Shown here: one piece after another, positions 15,447 through 24,877 of the stretch
How positions within the stretch are numbered: position 1 is the stretch's first letter
Layout: each line of letters opens with the position of its first letter
NCBI GenBank assembly: GCA_007117885.1
Contig: SKFS01000001.1
Coordinates: 1 to 34,511 of the forward strand
Source: Candidatus Izemoplasma sp.
GTDB lineage: Bacteria > Bacillota_I > Bacilli_A > Izemoplasmatales > Izemoplasmataceae
Direction of reading: 5' to 3'
Length of the DNA stretch: 34,511 nt
Notes under the pieces: model-generated
The model's input: only the letters and a program-made list of their open reading frames with translations
What the model was told of the DNA's origin: nothing
The model's database searches: none
Translations under genes and position numbers: made by a program

Positions 15447-17450
15447 TTACTCATAAAAGCCATCGAGCAATCCATACTGTATCGCCTTTAGGGCTATATC
15501 GGTCACGTCTTTAGAAAAGTGTTTACCGCGTAGCCTTTTTAACTCGCTCACGATTTCTACTAATGACTTTTGTGGACTATAGGGTTGCCTTCGAGCCATG
15601 GTCGCTATCACTTCTGCGAGCGCCAAAATCTCTGAAGGTAAACGCAATCGTTGCCCACTCAAACCTTCAGGATATCCCGAACCATCATAGCGTTCATGAT
15701 GGTGCAAAACATACTCTGCAATCGTTTTTAGTTCAAGTGAATCTTTTAATGTTTCATAGCCTAAACGAGGATGCTCTTTCATCATCTCATACTCTGATAA
15801 AGAAAGTTCACCTGTTTTTGTGATCAGCGCTTTGGGTAAACCTAGTTTACCAATATCATGCATAATGCCTGCCCAATAAAGTAAATCCCTTGTTTCTTTA
15901 TCACAATCAGCATGCTCAGCAAGCTTCTTAGCCATCTCGGCAACGTCGACACTGTGATTCATCGTGGCTTCATCGAACAAACGAATCGTCTTCAACATCG
16001 TATCAACTAACTGATCTTTTGTTGTTTCGTACTCACTAATTAAATCATCGGTCCTAAACAGACCATTTAAAAGTTTTTGCATCGAATTAAAATAAACTAA
16101 ATCATCCTCACTAAACGAGTGAGGGCTCTCACTATCTAAATCAAAACAGAGCGTACACAACACTTTTTCTGTAAAACGAATCGTAAAATAAATACTCTCC
16201 TTCAATGGCGGATTTTTTTCACGATACTCAGCATAATACTCACCAAACTGGGATTCAACAAAGTTTTCTGATTGACGAACAATCTTTGGTTCTTCAAAGG
16301 TAATTCTGCGGGTAAACTGATTCGGCATGCGATTCAAACTACCGAGATTAAACCCGATGGCATCAACAAACCGAAACCCCTCCTCAACCAAAAGACACGA
16401 TCCATACTCAGCTTTATTAAATAACGTGAATACCACTCTAAAGATCTTCTTCGCTTGGATTTCAATGCGATTAAGCTCAACAGCATTTAAGTCACTCGAC
16501 AAGCCAAGAAGATCTTCCGCTGCCGTAAGTAAATCATCAAGCCGTTCACTCTTCACTTCTAAACTCACCTGTTTCTCTTTATTTGAGTCAACAAAATAGC
16601 GAATAGTCATGACAATAATCGTTAAGACAACGAGAAAAGTATTAATACTAATGACATAGTAGTAGTCTCCAAACTCGGTAAAATCCGGAGGCCAAAACGA
16701 AAGCATAATCAACGTCATGACTGAAAATGCCACCGGGGTGCGATACCCATAATTAAACGCCATAATAATCGCAAAAATGATAAACAAATACCGGTGTTCA
16801 ACGTAGTTAAAGAACGGTACTTGTTCAATCAACAACGCACTAGCAACCACAATAAAGCTTAAATAAAATAGGACTTCTTTCCATTCAAACGTTGTGTAGT
16901 AAGGATCCTCATCCTCACGCAAGGCAAAATAATAGGGCACACCAATAATCAGATAGCCAAAAATATCGCCAACCATCCAGGTTGTGACATTATCGATGAA
17001 ATGATCGAAAGTATCAAAACCAACCATTAGATAAAGCCCATTACCAATCAACGCCGAGAGCAGTGCCAAAGTACCAATCGCAACGGCTGCCTTCGCAATG
17101 TTCGCACCGGTAAGCGTTTCACCAATCTTGAACCATTGCCAAAACCGGAGCACCATATAAAGCGTAAAAACAAACGCTAAGGATTGCAACACTGCGACGA
17201 AAATAGCCATCAAAGACCAGGGTGTACCGACTAAAAAAGCAATGTTGATGCCAATAAAATACCCTATAAATAGCGCCGGTAAAATACGTGTCCTCTGATG
17301 AAGCACAAACGCAAACCCCATCCCAATCGCCGGCCAAATAAGCGAACCCTCCATCGTTCCAACACGAAATAGCCGTCCTAATACGACAGAAAGCATCACA
17401 AACAATACCACAAAGACATCATTGCGTACAAAACGAATCGCTATTTTCAT
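15447..17450 (-). CDS. Membrane-anchored HD-GYP c-di-GMP phosphodiesterase with MASE1-like sensor
   Basis: Probably degrades cyclic di-GMP in response to a membrane signal. The N-terminal 290 residues contain about eight hydrophobic segments; LIWPAIGMGFAF near residue 37 resembles the MASE1 sensor domain. A linker and GAF-like region spans about 300-470. The C-terminal HD-GYP domain (about 480-667) is complete: His499, the HDIGK motif at 531-535, His560 and HHERYDGSGYP at 584-594. With all metal ligands and the GYP motif present, activity is expected. The protein is 667 residues long and monocistronic, convergent with the lysine operon. No diguanylate cyclase is in the window. Confidence 0.9.
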   Translation of the reverse strand: MKIAIRFVRNDVFVVLFVMLSVVLGRLFRVGTMEGSLIWPAIGMGFAFVLHQRTRILPALFIGYFIGINIAFLVGTPWSLMAIFVAVLQSLAFVFTLYMVLRFWQWFKIGETLTGANIAKAAVAIGTLALLSALIGNGLYLMVGFDTFDHFIDNVTTWMVGDIFGYLIIGVPYYFALREDEDPYYTTFEWKEVLFYLSFIVVASALLIEQVPFFNYVEHRYLFIIFAIIMAFNYGYRTPVAFSVMTLIMLSFWPPDFTEFGDYYYVISINTFLVVLTIIVMTIRYFVDSNKEKQVSLEVKSERLDDLLTAAEDLLGLSSDLNAVELNRIEIQAKKIFRVVFTLFNKAEYGSCLLVEEGFRFVDAIGFNLGSLNRMPNQFTRRITFEEPKIVRQSENFVESQFGEYYAEYREKNPPLKESIYFTIRFTEKVLCTLCFDLDSESPHSFSEDDLVYFNSMQKLLNGLFRTDDLISEYETTKDQLVDTMLKTIRLFDEATMNHSVDVAEMAKKLAEHADCDKETRDLLYWAGIMHDIGKLGLPKALITKTGELSLSEYEMMKEHPRLGYETLKDSLELKTIAEYVLHHHERYDGSGYPEGLSGQRLRLPSEILALAEVIATMARRQPYSPQKSLVEIVSELKRLRGKHFSKDVTDIALKAIQYGLLDGFYE

Positions 17451-17473
17451 AATGGAAGTCTCCTATAAACTGT

Positions 17474-17482
17474 ATTATATCA
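17474..17482 (-). promoter_or_regulatory. Extended -10 promoter of the HD-GYP gene
   Basis: On the minus strand this reads TGATATAAT, 23 bases before the ATG and followed by a TAGGAG ribosome site. The -35 is weak. Confidence 0.65.
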
Positions 17483-17565
17483 TAGATACTTAAGGATAAA
17501 TTAAAAAAATTAGTGTGACCTTCCCTAAAAAAAATAAGACAAGAAAATTCTTACATAAAAGGTAA

Positions 17566-17593
17566 ATAGCTTTACTCTAAGCTATGATATAAT
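17566..17593 (+). promoter_or_regulatory. ABC operon promoter with overlapping inverted repeat
   Basis: TGATATAAT (17585-17593) is an extended -10. Directly upstream, and ending inside it, lies ATAGCTT (17566-17572), six bases, AAGCTAT (17579-17585), a perfect 7-bp inverted repeat across the -35 and spacer. It may be an operator. The rest of 17483-17560 is AT-rich with no gene. Confidence 0.55.
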
Positions 17594-17616
17594 GAGTACG
17601 CAAAGAGGTGATAAAA

Positions 17617-19806
17617 ATGCTGAAACTTGATCAAGTATCAAAGTACTACCGAAGCCCCGAAACCGTCACACAAGCACTTAGACGGGTTTCCTTATCCATG
17701 CATGCTGGAGAGTTCGTCGTCATCACCGGTGAGAGTGGCAGTGGCAAGAGCACCTTGCTCAACGTCATTAGTGGCCTCGACACCTACGAAGAAGGAGAAC
17801 TCTATATCAATGGTGAAGAAACCAGTTACTTTACTAAAGAAGATTGGGAGTACTACCGTAGCCAATACATCGGGTTCATATTCCAAAACTATAACATCAT
17901 CGACGCGTACACTGTTTATCAAAACGTTCTAGCCGCCTTAATCATTCAAGGCTATGCGCCGGATAAACGTAAAGAAAGAGCCATGGAGCTCATCGAAAAA
18001 GTTGGCTTAAAAGACCAAGCGCATCAAAAATCGAGCACCCTTTCAGGCGGTCAAAAACAACGCGTATCGATTGCCCGTGCGCTCGCTAAAGATGCACCGA
18101 TTATCGTTGCTGATGAACCCACAGGGAACCTCGACAAAGAAAGTGGTAAACGCATCATCGCCTTACTTAAAGAGGTCAGCCAAGAAAAACTTGTCATCAT
18201 GGTCACTCATAGCTTTGACCATGTTAAAGACCATGCCACCCGCCGCATTCGTCTATTTGATGGAGAAATAAATGAAGACAAAGTCTTAAAACCGCAACCA
18301 GAAAAAAACGTAAAGCCCTCAACAATGAGCGAAGGGATGCTTCTTAAAGAACAACTCTATATCGCCTTTAAAAACCTATTGTCCGCACCAAAGCGATTGG
18401 TTTTAACGATGGCTATTAGTCTTTTTATCGTCGCCATCTTTTCCTTAGCCTATGGCTCATACGTTCAATCGAGTGCGAGTCCTAACCAATTTACCTTTGG
18501 CTCCTATCTCTTTAACAATCATCATGAAAGTCGCATTATCGCTTACCGCTATGACAATCAACCGTTTAGTGAGCTAGAACTTAATCAAATTCAAGCGCTA
18601 CCCGGTGTTTCAACCGTAGTCTTATTTGATCCTTTACTCGACATGTACTTATACTCAGAAACAGATTTTGTCAGTTTCAATCCATTACCTAGTGCTGTGT
18701 TAAGCACCCGTGATTTACGAGAAGGGCGTTTCCCACAGTCCATCAATGAAATCGTTGTACCCTCTCAGAGTGATTTAGAGGTTGGCGATCGCATCAGCTT
18801 AAATCTCAACACCTACCCTCGGTATGGTTGGTGGGATCGTCCAGATGGAATGGACCCAGGCATGGCCGTCGTTCGCGAGTTCGAAGTCGTCGGTGTCTAC
18901 CGGGCGCAAACCGTCCGTTATGCAATCGTTCATGATGACTTCTTTACCGAACCCATCCACCAAATTCAAACACTCCAAGGTGCCATGAATGACATTCATT
19001 TCGAACTAATTCTCAGTGGCACACGACAGTTTCTCTTCGGGCAAACTTTTGCCTTTATCATCGATAATCAACTGGACGATAACACGATAGTTATTGCTCA
19101 AAACCTTGCGACAAAAGTGGGATTAGATCCAAGTGGTGAACACGCACAAATAACCTTTAAACATCCATTTATCACGAATCCTAACCCGGTTTCGGTAACC
19201 CTCCTTCGTGATACCAACACCAGTCATCAAAATACCTTAACCCTTTCAGAAACCACCTTGCTTTCTCTTTATCAAAGCGAGATTAAGCAAATAAGTATCA
19301 TCGCTCCCGATGCCCTCCGATTACCGCAAACGATGACCGCACTCGAAAACCAGCATCCAGAGGTTCAACTCAACCACCTCGCGTCTTTTGAACCGACATG
19401 GAACTTCGATTTAGGTATCTTTGGTCGTGTCATGAGCACCATCGGTATTATCATGTTGCTTTTAGCGATGTACTTTATCACCTACTTATCGTTAAGAAAC
19501 ATTATGCAATCACGGAAAAAAGACTACGTTATCTTCCGTTCCATTGGGGCCAGTAAGCGCGATCTCAACCGCATCACACTGATCGAACTCATCTTAGTGT
19601 TCAGTTTTGCCGCAAGTTTGGTATACCTAGGACTGTTTATCAACGCACTCATCCCAAGCGTCATTCCAAACTTCTTAAACTTCTATACCTTCACCGACTA
19701 CCTCTTCGCATTTATCTTATTACTCGCCCTTGCCGTTTTACTCGGCTTACGCTTCAACAAACATATCTTCCAAGATAGCGTGATCACCGCGCTGAGAGTC
19801 GAATAG
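17617..19806 (+). CDS. ABC transporter, ATPase fused to FtsX/MacB-type permease (first of pair)
   Basis: The 729-residue protein joins a LolD/MacB-like ATPase (about residues 1-220) to an FtsX-type permease. Walker A GESGSGKST is at 38-46, LSGGQ at 142-146 and Walker B IIVADEP at 162-168. One membrane helix follows near residue 260, then a roughly 330-residue extracytoplasmic region and three C-terminal helices. The family usually exports peptides or lipoproteins or signals mechanically rather than importing. The frame opens at GTG 17608, but ATG 17617 is chosen because AGAGGTG covers the GTG. Its partner begins 10 bases after the stop. No sensor kinase or response regulator is adjacent. Confidence 0.9.
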   Translation: MLKLDQVSKYYRSPETVTQALRRVSLSMHAGEFVVITGESGSGKSTLLNVISGLDTYEEGELYINGEETSYFTKEDWEYYRSQYIGFIFQNYNIIDAYTVYQNVLAALIIQGYAPDKRKERAMELIEKVGLKDQAHQKSSTLSGGQKQRVSIARALAKDAPIIVADEPTGNLDKESGKRIIALLKEVSQEKLVIMVTHSFDHVKDHATRRIRLFDGEINEDKVLKPQPEKNVKPSTMSEGMLLKEQLYIAFKNLLSAPKRLVLTMAISLFIVAIFSLAYGSYVQSSASPNQFTFGSYLFNNHHESRIIAYRYDNQPFSELELNQIQALPGVSTVVLFDPLLDMYLYSETDFVSFNPLPSAVLSTRDLREGRFPQSINEIVVPSQSDLEVGDRISLNLNTYPRYGWWDRPDGMDPGMAVVREFEVVGVYRAQTVRYAIVHDDFFTEPIHQIQTLQGAMNDIHFELILSGTRQFLFGQTFAFIIDNQLDDNTIVIAQNLATKVGLDPSGEHAQITFKHPFITNPNPVSVTLLRDTNTSHQNTLTLSETTLLSLYQSEIKQISIIAPDALRLPQTMTALENQHPEVQLNHLASFEPTWNFDLGIFGRVMSTIGIIMLLLAMYFITYLSLRNIMQSRKKDYVIFRSIGASKRDLNRITLIELILVFSFAASLVYLGLFINALIPSVIPNFLNFYTFTDYLFAFILLLALAVLLGLRFNKHIFQDSVITALRVE

Positions 19807-19816
19807 GAGGTAAACG

Positions 19817-22270
19817 ATGATAAAACTAAACCATATTGACAAATATTATAACCGTCATAAACGCAACGAACTCCACATTCTAAACGAAGTCAGTTTAACC
19901 TTCGAACAGCAAGGACTCGTCGTCTTGCTCGGGCCATCTGGATCAGGAAAAACCACCTTATTAAATGTTTTAGGTGGCCTCGATCGATTCCAAAATGGTA
20001 CCATGAACTTCGCTGACAAAACCATCCAAAAATACCGTTCTAAGCAGTTCGATGACATACGCTTAAACGACGTTGGCATCGTCTTTCAAAACTATTACTT
20101 AATTCCTAATCTATCCGTGTATGAAAACATCGCAATGACGTTGCGCGTCATTGGTATTACTAACGAAGCCTTAATCGAAGAACGAATCGACTATGTATTG
20201 AATGCAGTCAACATGAAAAACTACAAAAAACGTAAAGCCTCGCAACTTTCAGGTGGCCAACAGCAACGCGTTGCCATTGCGCGCGCTTTAGTTAAAAATC
20301 CTCAAGTTATTTTAGCGGATGAACCGACGGGAAACCTCGACAGCAAAAACACCTATGAAATCATGCGCATTATCAAAGCCATCTCAAAAGAAAAACTTGT
20401 GATTATGGTGACCCACGAGCGCAAGCTCGCGCATTACTTCGCTGATCGCATCATCGAAATAGAAGACGGCAAAATCGCCAAGGATGACGCCAACATATCC
20501 ACCGGTGAAATTGATTACGACACCGAAACAGAAATCTACTTAAAAGACTTAAATCCACCGATTAACCTTCAACAAGAACCTGTAAACCTTCGTTACTACA
20601 ATGACTTGAGTGAAGATAAACCCTTGAACGTTACCTTAGTATTAAAAAACAAAACCTTGTATTTAACCATCGATAATGACGAAGCAAAAAAAGTCGTCGT
20701 CCTTGATGACAAAAGTGAAATCAAACTGCTCGATGCATCGCAAACAACAAAATCAGAAACCACCGAAAAACCGCTTGACTTTGAGATTGCTAAACTAAAG
20801 CTTCCTGAAGAAAAACAGGCAAAAAAAAGTGTCATTGATTTAAAACAGGTCTTTAGCCAGACGGTCGGTCGCATTCTCGATGCTTCACGCGGTTCGCGTT
20901 TACTCTATCTTGGCTTTGCTATCGGCGCAATGATTATGGCGTATGCGATTTCAAGCTTATTGCTCATTGTCACCGTCGACGACGAAGAAATTTTGCGGAT
21001 GCCAAAAGAAACCATCGTCATCCCTTCAAACCAAATTGCCACACTCGATGAATTTTTACTCTTACGTGAGCTCGACTTTGTCAACGACATAAACTTTATG
21101 GGTTTAAACTATACCAATATGCGTTTCCCGACGATTTTCTTAAGTGGTCGCGGTGTTGTAAGTGGCACGTCTGTCGACACTCGATTTGTGCCGAGCACCC
21201 TTTTAAACGAAGCCCAAATCAGCCATGGACGCTTACCTGAAAACGACCGAGAAATTGTCGTTGATCAAGCTTGGATTGATCGCTTTGCCCGCTACAATGA
21301 TACATTGAATAGCTTGAACTTAGCGCATCCTCAAGCCATGTTGAACCTTGTGTTTACCATACAAAACCCCCTTATCGGCGATAACCAAAACTATCCTTTT
21401 GATTTTACCATCGTCGGTGTCTCACAAACCTTAGCCCCGGTAATCTATACTTCAGAACTGGCCATGTACCAACTCGCAAGCTTTGAATACTTAGCCCTTG
21501 ATTTCTTTGATGAGGCGATTGATTTAGTCGCCGGGACCCTGCCTAGCAATAAAAACGAAATCCTTCTTCCTTACAATGATCTGCTTGAGTTTCGTATTGA
21601 CGATTTACCCTTTACGCACACCGACTTTTATGGCAGTTACACCGTGACCGGTTTTTACACATTAAGCTATCAGGAAGAAACCATCCATACGATCCAATCT
21701 ATGCTAACAAAAGAAGCCATGCGAGAACACATGTTTAACCGCCGCATTGGACAATTTGAGTACTACGTTTACGTCAACAACGTGACGACAGCATTAAATC
21801 ATTTTGAAGCCGAAGGCATCGAAGCCAACCACATTTACACCCTCGCTCGCCAAGAGTATTTCCAACGCAATCTCAACATCGGTAATCTTGTCTTTACAAG
21901 CATTGCCATCCTTGCTTCAGGCTTGAGTTTTTACTTCATCATTCGCTCTTCGATGATCAGCCGTATTTATGAACTCGGTGTCTACCGTTCATTAGGCATA
22001 AAAAAACCCACCATCATCAAACGATTCATCGTTGAAAGCGTGGTGATCACTACCTTTAGTTCATTGATTGGACTCCTTCTAATGAACTATATCATTTATA
22101 GCGCACAAAACGCAGTCAGTGCCTTTACCCGCGTGGGCTATGTAACCCTTCCTTCAATCCTTTTAGGCATTGTCATCATTTACAGCATCAACATTTTATC
22201 CGGGGTCATACCCATCGCAAACCTATTGCGTAAAACCCCTGCAGAAATCAATACCCAATACGACTTATAA
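19817..22270 (+). CDS. ABC transporter, ATPase fused to FtsX/MacB-type permease (second of pair)
   Basis: The 817-residue partner has the same architecture: Walker A GPSGSGKTT at residues 39-47, LSGGQ at 144-148 and Walker B VILADEP at 164-170. A charged linker of about 130 residues (about 220-350) rich in Asp, Glu and Lys is absent from the first protein. Then come one helix, a roughly 300-residue external domain and three C-terminal helices. TAGGAGG precedes the ATG. Because each half carries one four-helix permease, the two proteins probably form a heterodimer. The substrate is unknown; defence against antimicrobial peptides or lipoprotein handling are possible. Confidence 0.9.
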   Translation: MIKLNHIDKYYNRHKRNELHILNEVSLTFEQQGLVVLLGPSGSGKTTLLNVLGGLDRFQNGTMNFADKTIQKYRSKQFDDIRLNDVGIVFQNYYLIPNLSVYENIAMTLRVIGITNEALIEERIDYVLNAVNMKNYKKRKASQLSGGQQQRVAIARALVKNPQVILADEPTGNLDSKNTYEIMRIIKAISKEKLVIMVTHERKLAHYFADRIIEIEDGKIAKDDANISTGEIDYDTETEIYLKDLNPPINLQQEPVNLRYYNDLSEDKPLNVTLVLKNKTLYLTIDNDEAKKVVVLDDKSEIKLLDASQTTKSETTEKPLDFEIAKLKLPEEKQAKKSVIDLKQVFSQTVGRILDASRGSRLLYLGFAIGAMIMAYAISSLLLIVTVDDEEILRMPKETIVIPSNQIATLDEFLLLRELDFVNDINFMGLNYTNMRFPTIFLSGRGVVSGTSVDTRFVPSTLLNEAQISHGRLPENDREIVVDQAWIDRFARYNDTLNSLNLAHPQAMLNLVFTIQNPLIGDNQNYPFDFTIVGVSQTLAPVIYTSELAMYQLASFEYLALDFFDEAIDLVAGTLPSNKNEILLPYNDLLEFRIDDLPFTHTDFYGSYTVTGFYTLSYQEETIHTIQSMLTKEAMREHMFNRRIGQFEYYVYVNNVTTALNHFEAEGIEANHIYTLARQEYFQRNLNIGNLVFTSIAILASGLSFYFIIRSSMISRIYELGVYRSLGIKKPTIIKRFIVESVVITTFSSLIGLLLMNYIIYSAQNAVSAFTRVGYVTLPSILLGIVIIYSINILSGVIPIANLLRKTPAEINTQYDL

Positions 22271-22273
22271 AAC

Positions 22274-22300
22274 GAAGAGGCTCAAAAAAGCCTCTTCTTT
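22274..22300. terminator. Bidirectional terminator between ABC operon and photolyase
   Basis: GAAGAGGCT (22274-22282), loop CAAAAA, AGCCTCTTC (22289-22297), then TTTAT. Convergent genes end on either side. Confidence 0.85.
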
Positions 22301-23645
22301 ATAGTTTATTGACATAATCAAGATACGTATCAATCGCAAACTTGCGTTTCAATCCGTTGGCATTCATGTAGCGTAACTTGCCAAAAATTTCTCGCTCAGT
22401 CCAGGCGCGGTCATGCCTGCCAAACAACCAGGCGACACTGGCATAACTATTCGGATCGCGGCCATCTAAAAAATAGCGATTGTTCAACGTGATAATCGTC
22501 TCGTACGCCGTTTTATAGTCGACGCTCCACTCGATAATTTTCTTACCCCAATACATGCGCATGTAATTATGCATGAAACCGGTCTTCACCATTTCTGTCA
22601 TCGCTGCATTAAAGTAAACATCGTGTGTTTTCGACTCGGCTAGTTCGTTAAGTGAATAAATGAACTCACGTCGATCATCACGATGCGCCGCCATGGTTTC
22701 ATACGCCCACGGATACGTCATCGTCTCAAACCGATCATACCCTTCACAAAAATACACGAAATTAAACGCCAACTCACGCCGCACCAAAAGTTGTTCCAAA
22801 AATGCTTCACAGGCCGCGGGGTACGTATCAAGATACGCCGCAACCTCCAAATACACCTCCTGTGGCCCAATCATCCCAAAATGTAAGTAAGGACTTAAAT
22901 AACTGGTTAACTGTGTACTCGGATCTTGACTATCAAGATAGTGTTCTAGCGCGTTTTCAATAAAGTCAGAAAGGCGTTTTAAAGCCGCTTTACGCCCTCC
23001 GGTAAAATACCTGCTATGGGTCACGCACCGATCAACATCTAACTGGTTAATCAGCGTATCAATATCAAAATCAGGTCCCTTTAAGGCTGGTTCACTAAGT
23101 TTTTTTAATGGCGGTTTTTCTAAGTAATCGTCAACCTTCTTTAAGAGTTTAGGACGAATCGTGCGTGCGCTATAAGCACACTTCGATTCCGCGACTTCAA
23201 CAGGAACAATCACATCGGATTCGACGCTTACGACCCCTAAACTCAATCGCTCTGCATGCTCTTTCACAACCTGTCTCAATTGCTTATGATGCGCTAAATA
23301 GCCAAAATCCATCACCATATACGCCGCGTCAACCCAATAACGCGCCAGCGTTGCTTCAAAGTCGCCTATCTCAACGCAAAACGTAGCATTTAGTGAAGTG
23401 ATCGCACGTTTAAGTTCACTCAAACCTTCGAGCATAAACTGATAGTGACGTAGATTGGCATCCGGATAATGTGGTGTCACAATAAACAAAACCTTGAGCG
23501 GCAACTGGTAACGATTTGCCAGTGCAATTGCATCACTCAATCCATAGTTATATTCAACTCTTTGAGTGCTTTGCATCCAGTATAACAAATACGCTTTATC
23601 ACCCTTCACTGAACCCTCGGTTAATCGATGCCTACGTGCTCTCAC
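22299..23645 (-). CDS. phr: Class II CPD photolyase
   Basis: Light-driven, FAD-dependent repair of cyclobutane pyrimidine dimers. Class II hallmarks are clear: YLLYWMQSTQRV near the N-terminus, LVRRELAFNFVYF mid-protein, MRMYWGKKIIEW and, near the C-terminus, FLDGRDPNSYASVAW, HDRAWTEREIFGKLRYMN. The 448-residue length is normal. The frame opens at TTG 23651, but GTG 23645 is preferred because GAGGG lies 6 bases before it. The usual DPNGY is DPNSY here, a small variation. The gene implies exposure to sunlight or inherited light-repair capacity in an otherwise anaerobic gene set. It is monocistronic, convergent with the ABC operon. Confidence 0.93.
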   Translation of the reverse strand: MRARRHRLTEGSVKGDKAYLLYWMQSTQRVEYNYGLSDAIALANRYQLPLKVLFIVTPHYPDANLRHYQFMLEGLSELKRAITSLNATFCVEIGDFEATLARYWVDAAYMVMDFGYLAHHKQLRQVVKEHAERLSLGVVSVESDVIVPVEVAESKCAYSARTIRPKLLKKVDDYLEKPPLKKLSEPALKGPDFDIDTLINQLDVDRCVTHSRYFTGGRKAALKRLSDFIENALEHYLDSQDPSTQLTSYLSPYLHFGMIGPQEVYLEVAAYLDTYPAACEAFLEQLLVRRELAFNFVYFCEGYDRFETMTYPWAYETMAAHRDDRREFIYSLNELAESKTHDVYFNAAMTEMVKTGFMHNYMRMYWGKKIIEWSVDYKTAYETIITLNNRYFLDGRDPNSYASVAWLFGRHDRAWTEREIFGKLRYMNANGLKRKFAIDTYLDYVNKL

Positions 23646-23673
23646 AAACAACCCTCATTTCCTTCATCAAGCT

Positions 23674-23702
23674 TTTGTAAAAAACAAAAAATCAAGTATA
23701 AT
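23674..23702 (+). promoter_or_regulatory. Promoter of the 23730-27412 operon
   Basis: TTTGTA (23674-23679), a 17-base spacer and TATAAT (23697-23702), 28 bases before the first ATG, with GGAGGTG as ribosome site. It is one of two promoters here without a TGN extension. Confidence 0.65.
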
Positions 23703-23729
23703 AGTATTATACACTATGGAGGTGCAACG

Positions 23730-24224
23730 ATGAAATTTTATATTAAACCGAAACACTTTGCCCGCTATCGCAGTTTTAAAATTCGCGACGAATCACAAGG
23801 TGAACTGTTTAAAATTAAAGGGAAGTTTCTTCTTGGCATGCGTCAACTCGAAATGCAGGACATGAATGGGCAAGTGCTTTACATCGCAAAAAAGCGTCCT
23901 TCTTTATCCTTGTATCGCAGTTATGATATCTTAAACGAAAAAGGTGAATCGATCGCGCAAGTCAACCGTAGTTTAAGCTTAATACGGCCCTCTTACACAA
24001 TGAACTTAGGGGATAAAACCTATCATTTCAAAGGAAGCTTGCCTCACCACGCCTTCTCTATCTATGACGATGAAAAAGAACTCGCAAGTATTGAAAAAGG
24101 CATTTTTGATTTTGGCGATGCCTATGAAGTCGAAGTTTTTAGTGACAAAAGTCCACTCTTGCATTTGTTTTTAATTGTCGTTATTGATCAACTCAATCAC
24201 GAACGTAAGAAGTTCAATGTCTAA
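23730..24224 (+). CDS. LURP-one-related (YxjI-like) protein
   Basis: A 164-residue protein of the LURP-one/YxjI family, a 12-stranded barrel related to Tubby C-terminal domains, whose bacterial members have no settled function. It opens with KFYIKPKHFARYRSFKIRDE and proceeds through repeated beta-strand pairs (LFKIKGKF, LGMRQLEMQD, VLYIAKKR, YHFKGSL). The hydrophobic segment near the C-terminus (LLHLFLIVVIDQL) is the central helix of this fold rather than a membrane span. ATG 23730 is chosen from GGAGGTG 7 bases upstream; upstream codons overlap the photolyase gene. First gene of a six-gene unit; overlaps the next by 8 bases. Confidence 0.8.
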   Translation: MKFYIKPKHFARYRSFKIRDESQGELFKIKGKFLLGMRQLEMQDMNGQVLYIAKKRPSLSLYRSYDILNEKGESIAQVNRSLSLIRPSYTMNLGDKTYHFKGSLPHHAFSIYDDEKELASIEKGIFDFGDAYEVEVFSDKSPLLHLFLIVVIDQLNHERKKFNV

Positions 24225-24873
24225 CTGTTTAATCTGTCAGTCTGCGACAGAACAATGGATGGATTCACAAATCAAAATTGCCAAAGAGTTTGTCGTGTAC
24301 CACACCTGTAAACACTGTGGGTTTACATCGAAAGCCCGCCGTTTTTTTATCGATCAAGCGGCGGAAAAAAGACAGTACGACACCCATCAAAACTCCCTTG
24401 AAAACGAAGGCTATGTGACGATGCTAAACAACTTTATCGATACTGCAGTGATGCCCTTTATTAAGTCTGGCAACGCCTTAGACTATGGTTCAGGTCCCGA
24501 GCCCGTTTTACAAAGTTTACTGCGGCAAAGAGGTTTTGATGTAGCGATCTATGATCCTTATTACGCAAACGACCAAAACGTCTTCGTTAAAGACTATGAC
24601 CTCATTACATCTACCGAAGTCTTCGAACATTTTTACAGCCCCTTAAACGCCATTGAACGGATCGTAAAGAGACTAAAAAAAGCTGGGTATATAGCGATTA
24701 TGACACAGTTTAAACCCAACGATCAAGCCACGTTTTTACAGTGGTGGTATCGTCGCGATGCCACCCACGTTAGCTTTTATACCCTCGATTCTTTTCGGAT
24801 TATTGAAGAGAAGTTCGGTTTAATACGCCGCTATACAAACCATAAAAATCTACTTGTCTTGCAGAAAAGGTGA
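24217..24873 (+). CDS. SAM-dependent methyltransferase with N-terminal zinc ribbon
   Basis: The 218-residue protein has four cysteines, C4, C7, C31 and C34 (CLIC and CKHC), forming a probable zinc ribbon, followed by a class I methyltransferase domain. The SAM motif LDYGSGPEP is at about 88-96, with a likely acidic ribose contact in VAIYDPYY and the post-motif STEVFEHFYSP. The start at 24217 is chosen because the zinc ribbon begins there and upstream codons lie in the LURP-one gene. The substrate is unknown. Similar ribbon-methyltransferases act on small molecules or RNA. It sits 4 bases ahead of the hydroxyacid dehydrogenase gene, within the same operon. Confidence 0.82.
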   Translation: MSNCLICQSATEQWMDSQIKIAKEFVVYHTCKHCGFTSKARRFFIDQAAEKRQYDTHQNSLENEGYVTMLNNFIDTAVMPFIKSGNALDYGSGPEPVLQSLLRQRGFDVAIYDPYYANDQNVFVKDYDLITSTEVFEHFYSPLNAIERIVKRLKKAGYIAIMTQFKPNDQATFLQWWYRRDATHVSFYTLDSFRIIEEKFGLIRRYTNHKNLLVLQKR

Positions 24874-24877
24874 AACC